Of a stretch of DNA of 64,000 bases, positions 45,171 to 57,884 are shown in pieces. Made by a program: the position numbers and the translations under genes. The stretch is taken from contig NC_071390.1 of NCBI RefSeq assembly GCF_022682495.2, positions 173,067,220-173,131,219 on the forward strand, in the 5' to 3' direction. How positions within the stretch are numbered: the first letter of the stretch is position 1; every line of letters starts with the position of its first letter. Under the pieces are notes generated by a model. That model was not told the origin of the DNA. It made no database searches and saw nothing but the letters and a program-made list of their open reading frames with translations. The DNA comes from Desmodus rotundus (Eukaryota; Chordata; Mammalia; Chiroptera; Phyllostomidae).

Positions 45171-46669
45171 TTGAATTATTTTTTGGTGTTTTATTTTTTT
45201 ATTTAAACAAAAGAGGAATGAAATTGGGCTTTTTCTCACTTTGTTGAGCCACAATGCATAGCTTTAGTAATGAATATGGTTGATTCATACTTTATCTCTC
45301 TTCCCTAAAATTCTTTGAAGCTACCTCCTTAAGTCACTTTCCTTTCACTCCCAGCCTTTGGGCTTAGACCACATGCAGACTAACCTGCCTGCAGCCCTAC
45401 CCTATGAATTGAGCAAATGCAGCGTTTCAGGGTCAAGGTCAGATAAGGAGCCTTCTACTGTAGGGAGGTTTGATGCGAGCTGCCTTTATGATGCCAAGTA
45501 CTTTTCATCTCTGACAAAGTAATTAACTCACAATTTAGGTTTTCTAATCCATACACTGTGGAAAAATTTGCGTGTAATAATTTTGCCCTTTTCTGCCTCA
45601 GATTTTCATTCAGTTGGATGGTCTGAACTTGAGAGAGTCTACAGGATTTTTTTAATACTGATGCTAATCCTTATTTAAAAATTAAGAACTTTTCATTAAG
45701 AATTCTAATAAGTTTTAAAAATAGAGGTACCAGAATTTTATTAAGCAAGGGGATACTTTTTTAGCCACAAGTCACCTTTTGATCATGGAGCAAATGGAAT
45801 ACAGAATCTAAAGGCCAAGTGTAAAATTTTTTTTAGCCCTTATCTGCGGTTTTGGATTATCAGTCTGTCCATTCTATCTATCCATTTACTCCAGCTATCA
45901 ATGTGAACAATTAAGAATTCACTCTAATCTAACTTGCATTTTTTGAGTGCCTGATCTTTGTAGTCACCCTTGTGGGAGGCCACAGAGAAAAGATAAGTTT
46001 CACTGATTTATTTATAATTTTGCCAAAAAAGCCCATGCATTCCTATACTCAGTCATTTGAGGACAGTTTTATCAGCAGTTAAAAAATGATATGATGCAGA
46101 CTAAGCCTGTAAATTGCCAGATGACAGAGTTTTGGAATAAGGGAGCTTTGCATTTGTCATCTTTAGCTACCATCCAATGCTGAAGTTTCTTCCTAATGTC
46201 CCTGTTAAGTGACTTGAACTTGGTGTGTATATACCTTGACAGATGGAAAGCTTTCCATTTCTTGAGTCAGCTCATGGTGATCTTTAGGTTGCTCTATGCC
46301 CAGGAAATTCTTCGTTGTATCGAGAAGATTCCTACCTCTTTATAATTTATACCAATTAAACAAGATAATGAATGCAAAGATCTTGGTCCTTTGTTAGAAA
46401 GTGATAATTTCTTAATAAATTTTAATTATTATTAACATTACTATCATTGTCTTATAGTTAGAAGAAAAGCATTATTATGTAAATAAAAGAACATTTGCAT
46501 TGTTTGTGAATGGTGTGTATGGTTAAAGCCACGTAATTAAGACAATGTGGGTCTGACAAAGCCGAGACCTATGCAGCTTCAAGAGTTGAGTTTGGGTGGT
46601 TAGCATAATGCCAGTAGTTGAGAGCTAAACTCTCTTTCTGGATACAGAGAATTTGGGTTTGAATCCAGG
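45171..46669. other. AT-rich intron, nothing identified
   Basis: I see no convincing repeat, exon or RNA gene in 1.5 kb. Confidence 0.35.
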
Positions 46670-47062
46670 AGGGTCAGTCAGTGTTCAACCAAAGAAACAG
46701 AACCAATAGGAGATATATGAGTATATTAAGAAAATTATTGCAAGGAATTATCTTACATGACTGTGGGAGCTGGGTAAGCAAATCCAAAACCTACAGGGCA
46801 GGCCCACTGGACTGGCAGGCTAGAACTCTCAGGTTGCCATGCACAGGTGGAATTTCTTCTCCTTCAAGGGAGTATCAGCCCTATTCTATGGGCCTTTCAA
46901 CTAACAGAATCAGGCCCACTCAGACTATCTAGGATAAGTTAAGACTATCTTTTCTTAACTGAGCATGGGCTTGACTCTCATCTATAGAATACATTCTCAG
47001 GGTCACTTACATTAGTGTTTGGTTGAATTACTGGGGCAAAGCCCAGCCAAGTTCACACAGAA
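46670..47062 (+). mobile_element. LTR-like old mammalian repeat
   Basis: It opens with 'cagtgttcaaccaaagaaac' and 'agaaccaataggagatatat'. It continues with 'tacatgactgtgggagctgg' and 'gcagg...actggcaggctaga', and ends 'cccagccaagttcacacaga'. This order belongs to a common old LTR-like repeat of mammals, probably ERVL/MaLR type. The exact family is not assigned and no coding sequence is present. Confidence 0.5.
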
Positions 47063-47064
47063 AA

Positions 47065-47475
47065 CTGACCATCTCCATGACCTTGAGGGAGCTGTTGAAC
47101 CCCTCTGTGCTTTATTTTCCTCATCTGTGAAGGGAGTGTTATAATCTTTGGAGTTTATAAATAACAGGACAGTAGGTATTTAAATTGGCTTTTGATTGTG
47201 CTTGGAATAATCCCCAGGATCTGTACCTGGTTGGTTTCTGCTTCGGGTTGTTTAGTGTCACTAAACTTTAGTCTCCTCATCTATAAGATGGGGAGAAAAA
47301 GAATACATGCCCAACAGTAGTGTTGTGTGGAGAGAGGGAGGAATTGAATTTCAAATTACTGGCAAATTATAATAACAACCAACAATTAGGGTTCGTTTAC
47401 TCTGGGCAGATGCTGGTATAAATGCATTACCTGTATTGTTTCACTTAACAGCTATAGTAAATGTTACTCTTGGTA
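47065..47475 (+). mobile_element. MIR fragments
   Basis: 47070-47180 ('atgaccttgagggagctgtt', 'attttcctcatctgtgaagg') and 47265-47345 ('agtctcctcatctataagat') read as sense MIR pieces. 47395-47475 is an antisense-looking piece. Confidence 0.45.
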
Positions 47476-47654
47476 CTGTTAACAACTGTAAATATAAATA
47501 AATATGATAATCTCAACAGACAAAATTTAGCTAAAACCTCCATGGGCCAGGAGCAGGAAGGGTATGATTCTAGGACACGTTAAGGTCCTCAAAGAGACCA
47601 ATGGGATAGATGATGGAGAATGAGGTATATATTGTACTTTATGTTTTGGCATCC

Positions 47655-47975
47655 GTCTATTTTTAACCACTTTCGAGATGTGGTTGACATACAAATAGTT
47701 GTGCATAATTAATGTACACAACTGGATGAGTTTAGAGATTAGTATTTATCCATGAAATCAGAACAATCTATGCCATAAACATATCCATCACCTCCAAATG
47801 TTTTATCCTGCCTCCTTTAATTTTCATGCCTTAATTTTTTTGTTTGATAACATAAAATCTACTTTCTTGGCAAACTTTTAGGCATACAATAGAGAATTGT
47901 CAACTATGGCTCTGTGCTATATGGAGGCTCTCTAGGACTCATGTAACTGAAACCTAGTACCCTTTGGAAGTTAGG
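47655..47975 (-). mobile_element. Old L1 (L1M-type) 3' UTR, antisense
   Basis: Markers: 'gagatgtggttgacatacaa', 'catatccatcacctccaaat', 'aaaatctactttcttggcaa', 'gcatacaatagagaattgtc', 'ctgaaacctagtaccctttg'. They follow the reverse-complement order of an L1M 3' UTR. Confidence 0.65.
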
Positions 47976-48670
47976 TCTACGTTTAAGTGATTTTTTGATG
48001 TTACTGAGGCCTTCTCAAAGACAAAGGGCTAAAGAGATACTCATCCACTGTGGAACCAACACACTGGAAATAAAATGATTTTGACTAACTTCATTGATCT
48101 TATGAATATATTCTGTCAAAACTAATGAACTCCCATGGCTCTCTGTAGGCACTTTCTTTATAACCAAGGAGCATGACTCCCCTTGGCTGACCCTAGTGTT
48201 CCGCTGCATTGTCTCAGCCTTCTCTAAAGGGGGGTGATCCACAGCTTGAAGCTAACAAAGTGATCTGGTAAGAACTGATGCAAACAGCTGAATCATGCTT
48301 AAGTCAAGAAGAAAGAAGTAAGGGAAAAGCAAGCAGTTCCTAAAGGTCATTTAACGGCAGAGGGGCTGCTCTGTGTAAAACCTTTTTTTCTTTCTTTCTC
48401 TTTTTTGCATTTGGTCATAAGCTCTCATATTATCAGTTCTTGCTTCTTACACACCTACTTATTTTGAGTCTCAGCTTGCACAGTTTGCTCCCACACATAA
48501 ACACTGGGTTCTGCAAGTGTGCACAGCAGGGTTTGGCAGCTTCATCTCTGTGAAGTGTCACTGGGGTCGACAGTACAAGTGGTTGGCAAATATTCTTTAA
48601 AGAGCAACAGAGAGCTGTTTGTTTTCGATTACTGCAGCCTTTCCAGGAGAATATTCTGGGGAGCACTAAT
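47976..48670. other. Intronic sequence, nothing identified
   Basis: The 118-codon minus-strand frame 48433-48789 has no domain I recognise. Confidence 0.35.
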
Positions 48671-48870
48671 TCCACGGGAGTCAGTAGGCGCGACACGCGA
48701 AAATTCCTTCCACGATCAAGTGCGTTCGGGAAGGACTGGTTCTCATAAATTACACTAGGTTCTTGGATGCGATACCGCATAGTGTTCACTACGTGAAGGC
48801 TTGTCGTGAATCTCCAAGACGGAGAAAAAGAATTCAGCGATTCCCGAATTCAAGGGATCCTGCCCCCGCT
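48671..48870. other. CpG-retaining patch (about 16 CpG in 200 bases)
   Basis: By hand count about 16 CpGs occur in 200 bases of roughly 50 percent GC, so observed/expected CpG is around 1.2-1.3. Densest points are 'ggcgcgacacgcga' near 48688 and 'atgcgataccgcat' near 48767. The surrounding intron is strongly CpG-depleted. No repeat or exon explains it. Confidence 0.5.
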
Positions 48871-49224
48871 CCCCTCACACTCTGATTTTTTTCCTCAAGG
48901 GACGATGGTCTGCAGAACACACTTTGATTAATGAGAGAGCAGCCGTTAGGTCAATGACTACACATACAGAGATTGACTGCCTTGAATATACAGATCTCAT
49001 TTTTTACCCCTGTGTCTCATGTCTAAAGATAGTGGCAAGAGTAAAATTTATCCGAATAGCATTTGGTTTGAAGCCATTTAAAACTCTCAGGCTCCATCTT
49101 ATCTGAGAATGTTTTGAAACTATTATATTTCCCCCTTTGATGGCATTAGTCTCTGCTTATTAAGTGGATTGAAGAATACATGCACAAACATTTATGTTAC
49201 ATGTATATAGTTACATATAAACAC
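48871..49224. other. Intronic sequence, nothing identified
   Basis: I recognise no features. Confidence 0.35.
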
Positions 49225-49350
49225 TTTTTCCCTTCTAGAATGGCAGTTCCTTAAGGACAGGACCCATGTCCTAATCCCTCTGTTTCCTCTATTTCCGTGG
49301 TAGCTGGTACAATGCTCAGCACCCAAAAGGCACTGAATAAATAATTCTCT
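49225..49350 (+). mobile_element. L2 LINE 3' end
   Basis: The order 'ttctagaatggcagttcctt', 'aaggacaggacccatgtcct', 'caatgctcagcacccaaaag', 'gcactgaataaata' is the L2 3' terminus in sense. Confidence 0.65.
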
Positions 49351-51150
49351 GGTGGTAAACTGATATGTACCACTCTCAGCACCTCCCCCCAAATTCACCT
49401 TTCTCAGTTTCTTTTCCAGGGGGGACAGGCCTCTTATTTATTTGCATTTTTAAATTTACATGGGTATTTTCTATTAGTCCTCCCCAGTTTCTAAATTGCA
49501 TTTATTACATGTGAATAAACTTGTTTTCCCATTGTTTGCTGTTGAAAGATAGCACTTCGGATTACAGGAGATAAGCACTTTTATTACAAAGAATTTCTAA
49601 AATTCCTGCCTAAAGCAACGAAACTTGGTATTTGAGTTAATTGTGGCAGACAGATTTCGGGGGAAATCTGATGTATTTTAGGTGCTTTGCGCCTCGGCCC
49701 TCGTCACCACTCTCAGGAACACTTAAAGGGAACAAATGCACAGAGGAATCACCCACGTGATCGTTTGGGCAACATACCAAGCAACACAATCAGTGCATCG
49801 AAGGGGGTGGGAGGTTTGTTCATCCAATAAGAGATTTGCCTGTAACAGAGACAGGTAGTAACAATGTAAAGTGATCACACGGATTCATTGTTCATTTGCA
49901 GGGCTTGTGGGGTAGCTAGATGCCCATGCATTGAAAATTATAGAAGGCTTTTTGATATGATTATTAAGATTCTTACAGTATGTGTTTTATCCCTAGTTTG
50001 GGATCAGTTTCTTCCTTTGGGAACACTTCCCTGCCAGTATAAGCAAGTCAAAGAATAATGACTCAATAGGCAGCTATTTGCGTTGCCCAGGACCTCTCCA
50101 GAGTGCAGCTCTGTGCGCTGGGCCAGGCCGGGATATGTTTTGTATTCAAGATAACAATCCGGTTTTCTCCAGCTAACACCCAATTAACCAGGCCTGCTTT
50201 TTCTGGCCTTCAGAATTACCGGAGCCATTGTTTCTTCTGCTGAGTCATCTCCTGTTCTCCTATTTCTTCTGGTTCTAGTAGAAAGGAACTAGAAATGAAT
50301 CTAGTCATCTTCATCACCCTTATCATCACTATTGTCATCAGCTTTGGCAAAAAGTGAAGAAAGTAAATTTTTTAACTGTGGTTTGGTCTTATCTTTATCT
50401 TTCTTGCTTCCCACAGGCATTTAATCATCTAGTACGTGGAATAATGTGAGTAATTAAGAAATATCTAATTTATACTTTCAGGCAAATAGAGGAAGAGCAG
50501 AGAGCTTTTCTGTATCAGCTTCTTTTTAATTGCCTTTAGCTCAAAATAATCTTTATGTATGGCACACTTTAGGGTGGCACATTCTGCTACCCTTCAAATG
50601 TTACTACTAAGGACGGAGAGGGACCAAAGCATTAACTTGCCTTCAGTGAACTAAGAGAGTTGTGATTGGATATCAGACCTGCCACTCAGTCTGTCCAGAA
50701 GAGCTTATGCAATACGAAGGTCTAAAACAGCCATTTCCATGCACCCATACTCCTTGTTGCAGACTCCTGCTGTGGATTGAACCTTAAAGATTGCCCCTAC
50801 CCACCCCCTATACACACGCACACACACAAGTGAAGTTGAGGAAGTCCTCCCAATATGAGAGAAAAACTTCACAGAGGGCTGAAACCCATGTGGGAATGGT
50901 TTTGTTCCCACATTATGTTTTTGTTTTTCGTATTTTATTAATGGAAGAAATGGATTGGAGAGGATAGGAGAACTACCCCCTGTCTGGTCTCTGACTCTTA
51001 GAGTCTTGATTTTCTGCCTCATTGCTAGTTTTAATCCAACCCCAAATTAGGCCTAGTTTAGAGAACGGCCACTTCCAATTTTGACCAGAGCCTAATACAA
51101 CCTTGTTGACCTCTGTACCCCGGCATTCCATACAGTCCGTGGCCCTGCAG
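49351..51150. other. Intron, partly resembling conserved non-coding DNA
   Basis: I recognise no repeat in 1.8 kb. 49540-49900 has balanced composition and several CpGs ('tttgcgcctcggccctcgtc', 'cccacgtgatcg'). A POU-octamer-like ATTTGCAT lies at 49440-49447. A short CA tract is near 50815-50828. Confidence 0.35.
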
Positions 51151-51264
51151 GCACTTATTCTCTTAATAAATATGTATCGAGTGCCTACTGTGTTGTTTGA
51201 GAATGAGTGAATGAATGAAACTTAATAGCACCTCTATTCTACATGAAGTTGACACTTTGTGGTT

Positions 51265-51505
51265 TTGCCTGGATGGGAGGCAGCATGTAATCCTTGTCTG
51301 GGTGTGCAGTCTCGAGGGAGTCTGCATTCCTGGCTTAATAAGTGAGTCAGTTGGGCCAGTTAGTCAACCTCTTGGTTTCCTCATTTATAAAGAGCGTACA
51401 ATCTAAGTTTTTATCACATAGGGTTGTATGGATGGAATGTGATAATGCACTTGAAGCACTTGGAACCATGTTAGGTACACATTAAATCTGACTAAATGTT
51501 AGCTA
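51265..51505 (+). mobile_element. MIR SINE
   Basis: Sense MIR: 'ttagtcaacctcttggtttc', 'ctcatttataaagagcgtac', 'acatagggttgtatggatgg', 'aaatgttagctat'. An L2-like scrap ('gtgcctactgtgttg') lies just upstream at 51150-51235. Confidence 0.6.
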
Positions 51506-51978
51506 TTTGGTGACAGGTTGATTTTGTCCCTAAAACGATATGCCTAAATCCTAACCCCACTACCTGTGCACATGACCTTATTTGGAAATAGGGACTTTGC
51601 AGACATAGTTAAAGATGTCGAGATGAGATCCTCCTGCATTTCGTGTGAGTCTTAAATCAATGGCAGGTGTTCCTACAAGAGACAGAGGAGGGAGATTTGA
51701 GACACAGACTGCAATACCACGGGGACCCTTGTAAAGACAGAGGCGGAAAGGGGAGAGTTGTGGCTACGAGCCAAGGCGCACCAAGGATTGACAGGAGCCC
51801 CCAGAACCTAGAAGAGAGGCTCGGAACAGTTTCTCCCTCGGAGTCCCCAGAGGGAACCAACCCTGCTGAAATTGTGATTTTTGGACTTCTGGCCTCTACA
51901 TCTGTGAATAACTTTCTTTTGTTTTAAGCCACCCAGTTGGTGGTAATATGGTACAGCAGCCACAGGAAACCAACACTT
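51506..51978 (+). mobile_element. MLT1-type LTR (ERVL-MaLR), near full length
   Basis: It opens near 'ttttgtccctaaaacgatat', with 'catgaccttatttggaaata' and 'gggactttgcagacatagtt'. The middle has 'tacgagccaaggcgcaccaa' and 'ggattgacaggagccccca'. The end has 'gatttttggacttctggcct', 'gttttaagccacccagttgg' and 'cagcagccacaggaaacc'. This is the full order of an MLT1 LTR in sense. It is a solitary LTR without internal viral genes. The 86-codon frame inside it is repeat sequence. Confidence 0.8.
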
Positions 51979-52950
51979 TTCAAACTGTACAGGGAGGAAT
52001 AATACTTTGTATTATTATTATTTCTGGCCTTCACCACAGCACCTAGTCGACTTTCCAGTGGGTAGGTGGGGCTATTTCACAGATTAAAGCAGACGAGAAG
52101 AACTTTTAAGCAGCTACTCCAGTCCTGTCATTTTCTGCCCAGAGAGGAGATGGGGCTCACATAGATAGGTAGCTCAGTAGTAAGAGGGTCCAAAGTGTGA
52201 AGAAGGACTTGGGGGCATGAGCTGGTCTCTTCTGGACACTGCTCATACCCAGGACAGTGTCCTCACAGTGGGCTCACGCCCAATCCTCTCTCCCCAGGAC
52301 AGGTGTGCTGGTCTGGGTGGCAGAGCCTGGTTGCACGGGCTTTCTCTCAAGTACCTGAGGTGGGTGGGGATGCGGCGCTCACTTGTTTATTGCCCACACA
52401 GGTAAACTTTTTACTGAGGAAGCACAGCAAGCATGCACTTATTATTTCCAATGTCACCTTCCAAACAAAATAGTACTCAGGTCTGAAAAGGGATCAAAGA
52501 AAAACCAGTTTCTCAAGACAAACTTGTTAGCAGGAAACAGATGGAAGATGACTTTCTGTTTCTGCCCAGAGGTAGCAGGTTTCCACCTGGTGACTCTTCT
52601 GTGACTATTTCTGGCTGCTTGTCAGAAGGAAGCTGTTAATTACCTTAAATCTTCTCACTGGAGAGTGAGCCTTAGTTCTCTCTGGCTATTGTCTCTGACC
52701 TACCCTTTAGCAATTCTGATGGTCTCAGGCAGAAGAAATCAATCCGTCAGTCAATGGACATTCTTAGAGAAGGAGATGGCAAAGTTCATATTCACTTGCT
52801 CTGGCCAGGTTGCTTCTGGAAAGAAGAGACACTCTCTCATAGGTAGATCTGGATGGGCTTGGGTGGATGTCAGGAAGCACAGGCTTGTCAAGCATTATAA
52901 TCGAGAGCTGCCTGTGAAACTGATCTCTGCTGTTGTCCTACTAGCTCCAC
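51979..52950. other. Intronic sequence, nothing identified
   Basis: Open frames of 62-107 codons (52217-52988) lack any known domain, and the last runs into a MIR. Confidence 0.35.
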
Positions 52951-52954
52951 AGAT

Positions 52955-53155
52955 GGCTTTGCCTGGTCACCACTCACTGACTGTGTGACCTTCAGAAAAT
53001 TTCTTAACCTCTCTGTGCCTCAGCAGAGTTTCTAATATGTAAAGCATGGATGATCACCTCAATCTAATAAGGTATCTATGAAAATCTCAATGATTCATAT
53101 GAGACACATCAACATGTGGAACAGTTAGTTGTTCAATTAATATTAGCCATCGGGA
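52955..53155 (+). mobile_element. MIR SINE
   Basis: Sense MIR: 'cactgactgtgtgaccttca', 'aacctctctgtgcctcagca', 'atatgtaaagcatggatgat', and a 3' end near 'ttcaattaatattagcc'. Confidence 0.65.
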
Positions 53156-53284
53156 TTGTCCTTCCTTTTAATTTTAGAATTCTTCTTGCCACCCACTGAC
53201 ATCCTTTTGGTCCCTAAGTTCTGCTGATGCCATTTCCTTATTAGTGACTCCCATCATGTCCTTTTATTTCTTATTTGGTTTTTA

Positions 53285-54680
53285 ATGGCTTTCCTGTTTA
53301 TTTTATGCATATCATCATTTCACCCATCTGAAATGTACAATTCAATGATTTTAAAAGTACATTTACAGAGCTGAATCACCAGCATCACAGTTCAGTGTCA
53401 GAACATTTCCATCACCCCAATAAGACCTCTAGTGCCCAGCTGTCTATTCCCAGTGCTGCCTCTAGCCCTAGGCAGCCGCCACTCTACTTTCTGTCTCTAC
53501 AGATTTATTTTTTGTGGGGGGATGTTTTCTATAAATGGAGCCATACACTATGTATGGTCTTTTGCATCTGGCTTCTTTCACTTAGCATAGTATTTCATCT
53601 ACACTGCAGCATGTACCTTACTTCATCACTTTCCCACGCCGCCTACTGCTCCATCGTATGGGAGTGCCACAGCTTGTTTATTCACTCCCCAGCTAGGGGC
53701 CTTGGGGTCATTCTCACTTTTGGCTATTGTAAATAATGCTGCTCTGAACATGTGTGTAAGTCCTTGTGTCAAAAAATGGTTTTATTTATTTTTTGAACAG
53801 ATACCCAAGAGTAGGATTGCTGGGTCAAATGGTAATTTTAAGTTTAACATTTGGAGAAGCTGTCGTACTGTTTTCCAAAGTGCCTGCACCATTTTACATT
53901 CCCACTAGCAATGTCAGAGGGTTCCAGTTTCCCCACGTTTTCTCCAACTGTTGTGATTGTCATTTTGATTATAGTCATTCCAGTGGGTGCAAAGTGACAT
54001 CTCACTGTGGTTTTGATTTGTATTTCTCTAGTGACTAATGGCGTTGACACTTCTTCATGTGCTTATTGGCCACATATCCTCTTTGGAGAAATGTGTACTT
54101 AATCTTTTGCACATTTTCAAACAGTGTTATTTGTCTTTTTATTATTGAGTTGTAAGAGTTATGTATTATAGATACAAGTCTCGTATTGGACATATGATTT
54201 TAAAATGCTTTCTCCATATCTCTAGCTTGTCTTCACTTTCTAAATAATTGTTTGGAAGCATGATAATTTTTAATATTCCTGGGGTGCAAATTATCGATTT
54301 TTTTCTTTTAGAAGCTTGCTTTTGGTATCATATCTAAGAAATCTTTGCTTAATCCAAAGTCTATGTTGTCTTCTGAATTGCTTTAGCTTTTACATTTAGC
54401 TCTGTGACTCTTTCTGAGTTCATTATGATGTTTGGTGTGACAGAGGGGTTCAACTTCATTGTTTTGTGTATGAGTATCCAGTTACCCCAGCAAGTCTTTT
54501 CAACCTTTGTTTTCAAACTTTTCTTATTGAATTGTTTTAACATTGTCACTTAAAGTCTATTGACGATAAATGTAAAGATTTATTTCTGTCCTTCAATTCT
54601 ATTCCATTGATCCATATGTCTATCTTTACACCAGAGCCATACTGTCTTTATTGCTATAGCTTTGTAGTAATTTCTGAAGT
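53285..54680 (-). mobile_element. Old L1 (L1M-type), about 1.4 kb, antisense
   Basis: The longest L1 piece here. From low coordinates it shows the 3' UTR in antisense ('aatgtacaattcaatgattt', 'ccctaggcagccgccactct'), then the ORF2 end ('tggcttctttcacttagcat', 'tggctattgtaaataatgct'). Next come 'aggattgctgggtcaaatgg', 'tcattccagtgggtgcaaag' and 'ttctattccattgatccata'. Many stops and frameshifts break ORF2. It lies antisense to LDB2. Confidence 0.82.
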
Positions 54681-54689
54681 CAGCTCCTT

Positions 54690-55275
54690 ATCTGTTCTTA
54701 CCTGGATTACTAGACCATCATCCTAACTGGTCCTGTGCCTCCACTGTTTGCCTTTGCAGTCCATTCTCTCTACAGCATCCAGAGAGATGTTTCTAAAACC
54801 CAGATCTGACTTGTCATCTCTGTGCATAGCCTTTCATCCGCTGCCGCCTTAGTAAAAGTCTAAACTTGACCTAGGCAATGTTGCTCCTGCCTAGCCCTTC
54901 ATCCTCATCTCTTGCCCACTCACTCCACTTCTTTCATAGGCTTTAACACCTCCCAGCATCACAGCCTAACACCCCGGCCTGGAGCCAAGCACAGTGCCTG
55001 ACGCAGAGAGGATATTTATTATATAAGACGAACAAGCAATAAATACCGTGGTGGTTGCCTGAAGGGTGTTTTGCCACTCTTTTTTAACTATCACCAGGAG
55101 TTTTTCCCTGACCAGGTCCTCCCCTGTTGCCATGTACTTCAGGTGCCCTAGAAATGCTTTTACCATACCCTTTACCATATTATATTTTAATTATGAATTT
55201 ATATGTTTTTCCATGTTCCTAGGCTGTAACAGCTTCAGCATTGGTCCTTATGATACCTGATGCTCAATAATATTG
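54690..55275 (+). mobile_element. L2 LINE body and 3' end
   Basis: Sense L2: 'cctggattactagaccatca', 'ctaactggtcctgtgcctcc', 'ccattctctctacagcatcc', 'agagagatgtttctaaaacc', 'cttgcccactcactccactt', then the 3' end 'gatgctcaataatattgttg'. A 54970-55060 portion repeats a 3'-end-like motif, so two L2 pieces may be joined. Confidence 0.65.
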
Positions 55276-57190
55276 TTGAATAATCAAACAAATGGATAAA
55301 TACATAGTTTGAAATTTTTTTTTCAAGCTTTTCAGAAAGAAGAGACTATGTAGCCAAGGACACCTTATAACATTTGTGGGGTTGGGAGCCATTGCTGATT
55401 GCAGTGCGATGGCTTCCTAGCCTTAGGCAGCAAAGGCTGAGCCAGTTGCCTTTGGTCAGGTCTTGAGTCACTCCCTGCCCTCAGCTTTGCATCTTTCCCT
55501 GTTGTCTCAAATTATTGTTGTGATTCTGGGCCAATAAACAGTGGACTAGAAACAAGAAGAGTGAAAAAATTAAACAATAACAGCTCTTGGCATAATGATA
55601 GAGCTCAGTCTGAATATTGCTTAAAGATAAATTGCTGAGTATTATGGCCCAATGCAAACCAAATCTATATCCTTGAAGGCACTTGGTTTTTTCCCCCGTA
55701 AATAAGGTGCTCAGGAAAACCTCCCAGTCAACTGTCAGGGGACGGCTCTCTAAGCTTGTTTTCTACTTTTGGAGTCTATTTTATCCATTTTGACCGCTGT
55801 TATTTGTCTCTCGTGTCACCTTCTAGGGTTCTCCCCACACATAAATAACTCCCGATTTTGCAGGAAGCCTGGCTTCTCCGCAGACTAGCAGTCATTTTCA
55901 CTTCATTATGTTACTAAGGAGGTTAACCCAAGGAAGAATAATTTGACTGTCAGATGCCAGGCTCTGAATGAAACCACTCTGCTTGTTAAAGGGGCCTGTT
56001 GATCTCACTGTCAAACGAGGCATTCTTCTAGCATTTTCTAGACCTTGTTTTCTCTTGGCTATCCCTTCTCCTTCTCACAGGCCAGCAGATGAAATGTGGA
56101 GGACAAGTGAACTTACCCCACCCTGCTGTTTTGGCTGCTTGGCTGGTGTGGGAGTATTTTTAGTTTAACTTATAAAGGCAGAAATAATTGTTACATTTTT
56201 CCCTATCCCACAACTCTCATTTTAAATTCTCTGTTGAAAAACAGTCAAAGGCTTTAAACTATAAATTATTAAGATTTACAGAGAGCCTTAGGTTTCCTCA
56301 TGGCAACCAATCTCCACTGTTTTTTCCTTATATGCTTGTTTAGGTCAAGGTCACAAGGCCAAATAGCTACAGGGGTGAATGGATGCAGGAAACTGGCCAG
56401 GAAGGGACTGTGGTGAAGTGGAGGGTGCAAACCCCATCCAAGCAACTCAGTCCCAAAAGCGCCAGATGACATCCCATTGGTGTTGTCCCTACTTCCACCA
56501 TTCCGAGATCCTCAAATATTTCAAAGTAATGTGGAAGTCAAAATGTTAAATATCATTTTATTATTTCTAATGTAATTTTAATATTTTTATGATTTTATAC
56601 TAAAGTTATATATGTATATTTTGTATTTTTATATTTATGTTTTTAAATGTTATTTGTACATTAAAATTCTTTGTGTTGGTAAGAAAACCCAACATAATTT
56701 AGAAAATTTAGAATTTAAAATTTAGAAAAACAATGGGCAGATCAAATGAAACACTTTGGCAGGTCACTAGTCAGTGAATCTTGTACAGAAATTCTTACCA
56801 CATAAAAGCCTTCGGAGTCAGAAGTCTATTTTAGCTCATTTACTTAATATATTCAACAAGAATTCATTGAGCACTTTTTTGTGCTAAGTTGTGTGTTAAG
56901 AAAAGGGACTGTGTTGGATAAGATAGCCCCTATGTGCTTGTGGACTTGGCAGTCTTAGGTATTTAGGATTTGAGCACCCCCCCCCCCCACACACACACCA
57001 CCTATTAGTTAGTTGGCTCACAAATGATAGACTGAGTTTCCCTTTGGGCCTTGAAGCAGACTCATGATCGCTTTGCACTTCTTTATGTTACTGTTCACAG
57101 CAGAAGAATTTTGTGTGGTCAGTCCTTTTTACTCAAACAACATCCACCATATTTGAATAATATCATGATTCTCACACAATTCATTAATTT
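55276..57190. other. Intronic sequence, nothing firm
   Basis: Very AT-rich at 56530-56740. A run of about 14 C, followed by a short CA tract, lies at 56976-56998. I see no exon or RNA gene. Confidence 0.35.
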
Positions 57191-57199
57191 AACACATAT

Positions 57200-57310
57200 T
57201 TACTCATTTAACTTATTCAGGAAATGTTTACTGGCCCCTGTTATGAACTAGGCACTGAGAAAGTAAATGAAACTTTGGTGATGGGCAGGAAAGGCGTATC
57301 ATGGAAAGCC
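57200..57310 (-). mobile_element. L2 LINE fragment, antisense
   Basis: 'tactggcccctgttatgaac' and 'taggcactgagaaagtaaat' read as an antisense L2 scrap. Confidence 0.35.
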
Positions 57311-57860
57311 TTCCATGTGGGCCTGAATGCTGAGCATGTGGTGCAAGGAGGAGCTGCCACTGAGGAGGTGGCTTACAGAGTGAACATCGGTAGAGTGAGG
57401 AGCACAGTGCCATTGTAACTTCTCCCCTTCCAGTGAAAGCCAACATATTGTCTATCCCACAACCTCCATTCAGGAGAAGAGGAGGCGTGGAGGCAGGGAG
57501 ATGTAGCTTCCAGAAACAACATGGGAAACTGGAGGAAAGAGAAATGTTCCCCCATTCTTCCAGGTCTCCGCTCTGCTGAATGTAGGATGTCTATGACTTT
57601 CTTGCCATTGGTTTCTTTCCTAGTGACCCTAAGCTTTGTGAAACAGAGACCCTGTCTGCTTTGTCCGAGAATGTGTTTCCAGCACTGGACCAGATCTGGC
57701 ACATAACAGGTGCATAATACATGTTGTTGACTGAGAAAGAAGAGTTTCTGCAGGGCCACATTTCAGAGAAGAAAAGTAGGAGGTGGTGAATGGTTGGTGA
57801 ATTTCCGTAAGAGTGAGGGGGTGAGGAGGAGGGAGGAGTGTCTTGTGAGGCAGTAGAGTG

Positions 57861-57884
57861 GGGAGGAGGAGGAGGAGGAGGAGG
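57861..57884 (+). repeat. (GGA)n trinucleotide tract
   Basis: About seven GGA/GAG units. On the minus strand it would encode a short proline run, but no gene is present. Confidence 0.9.
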
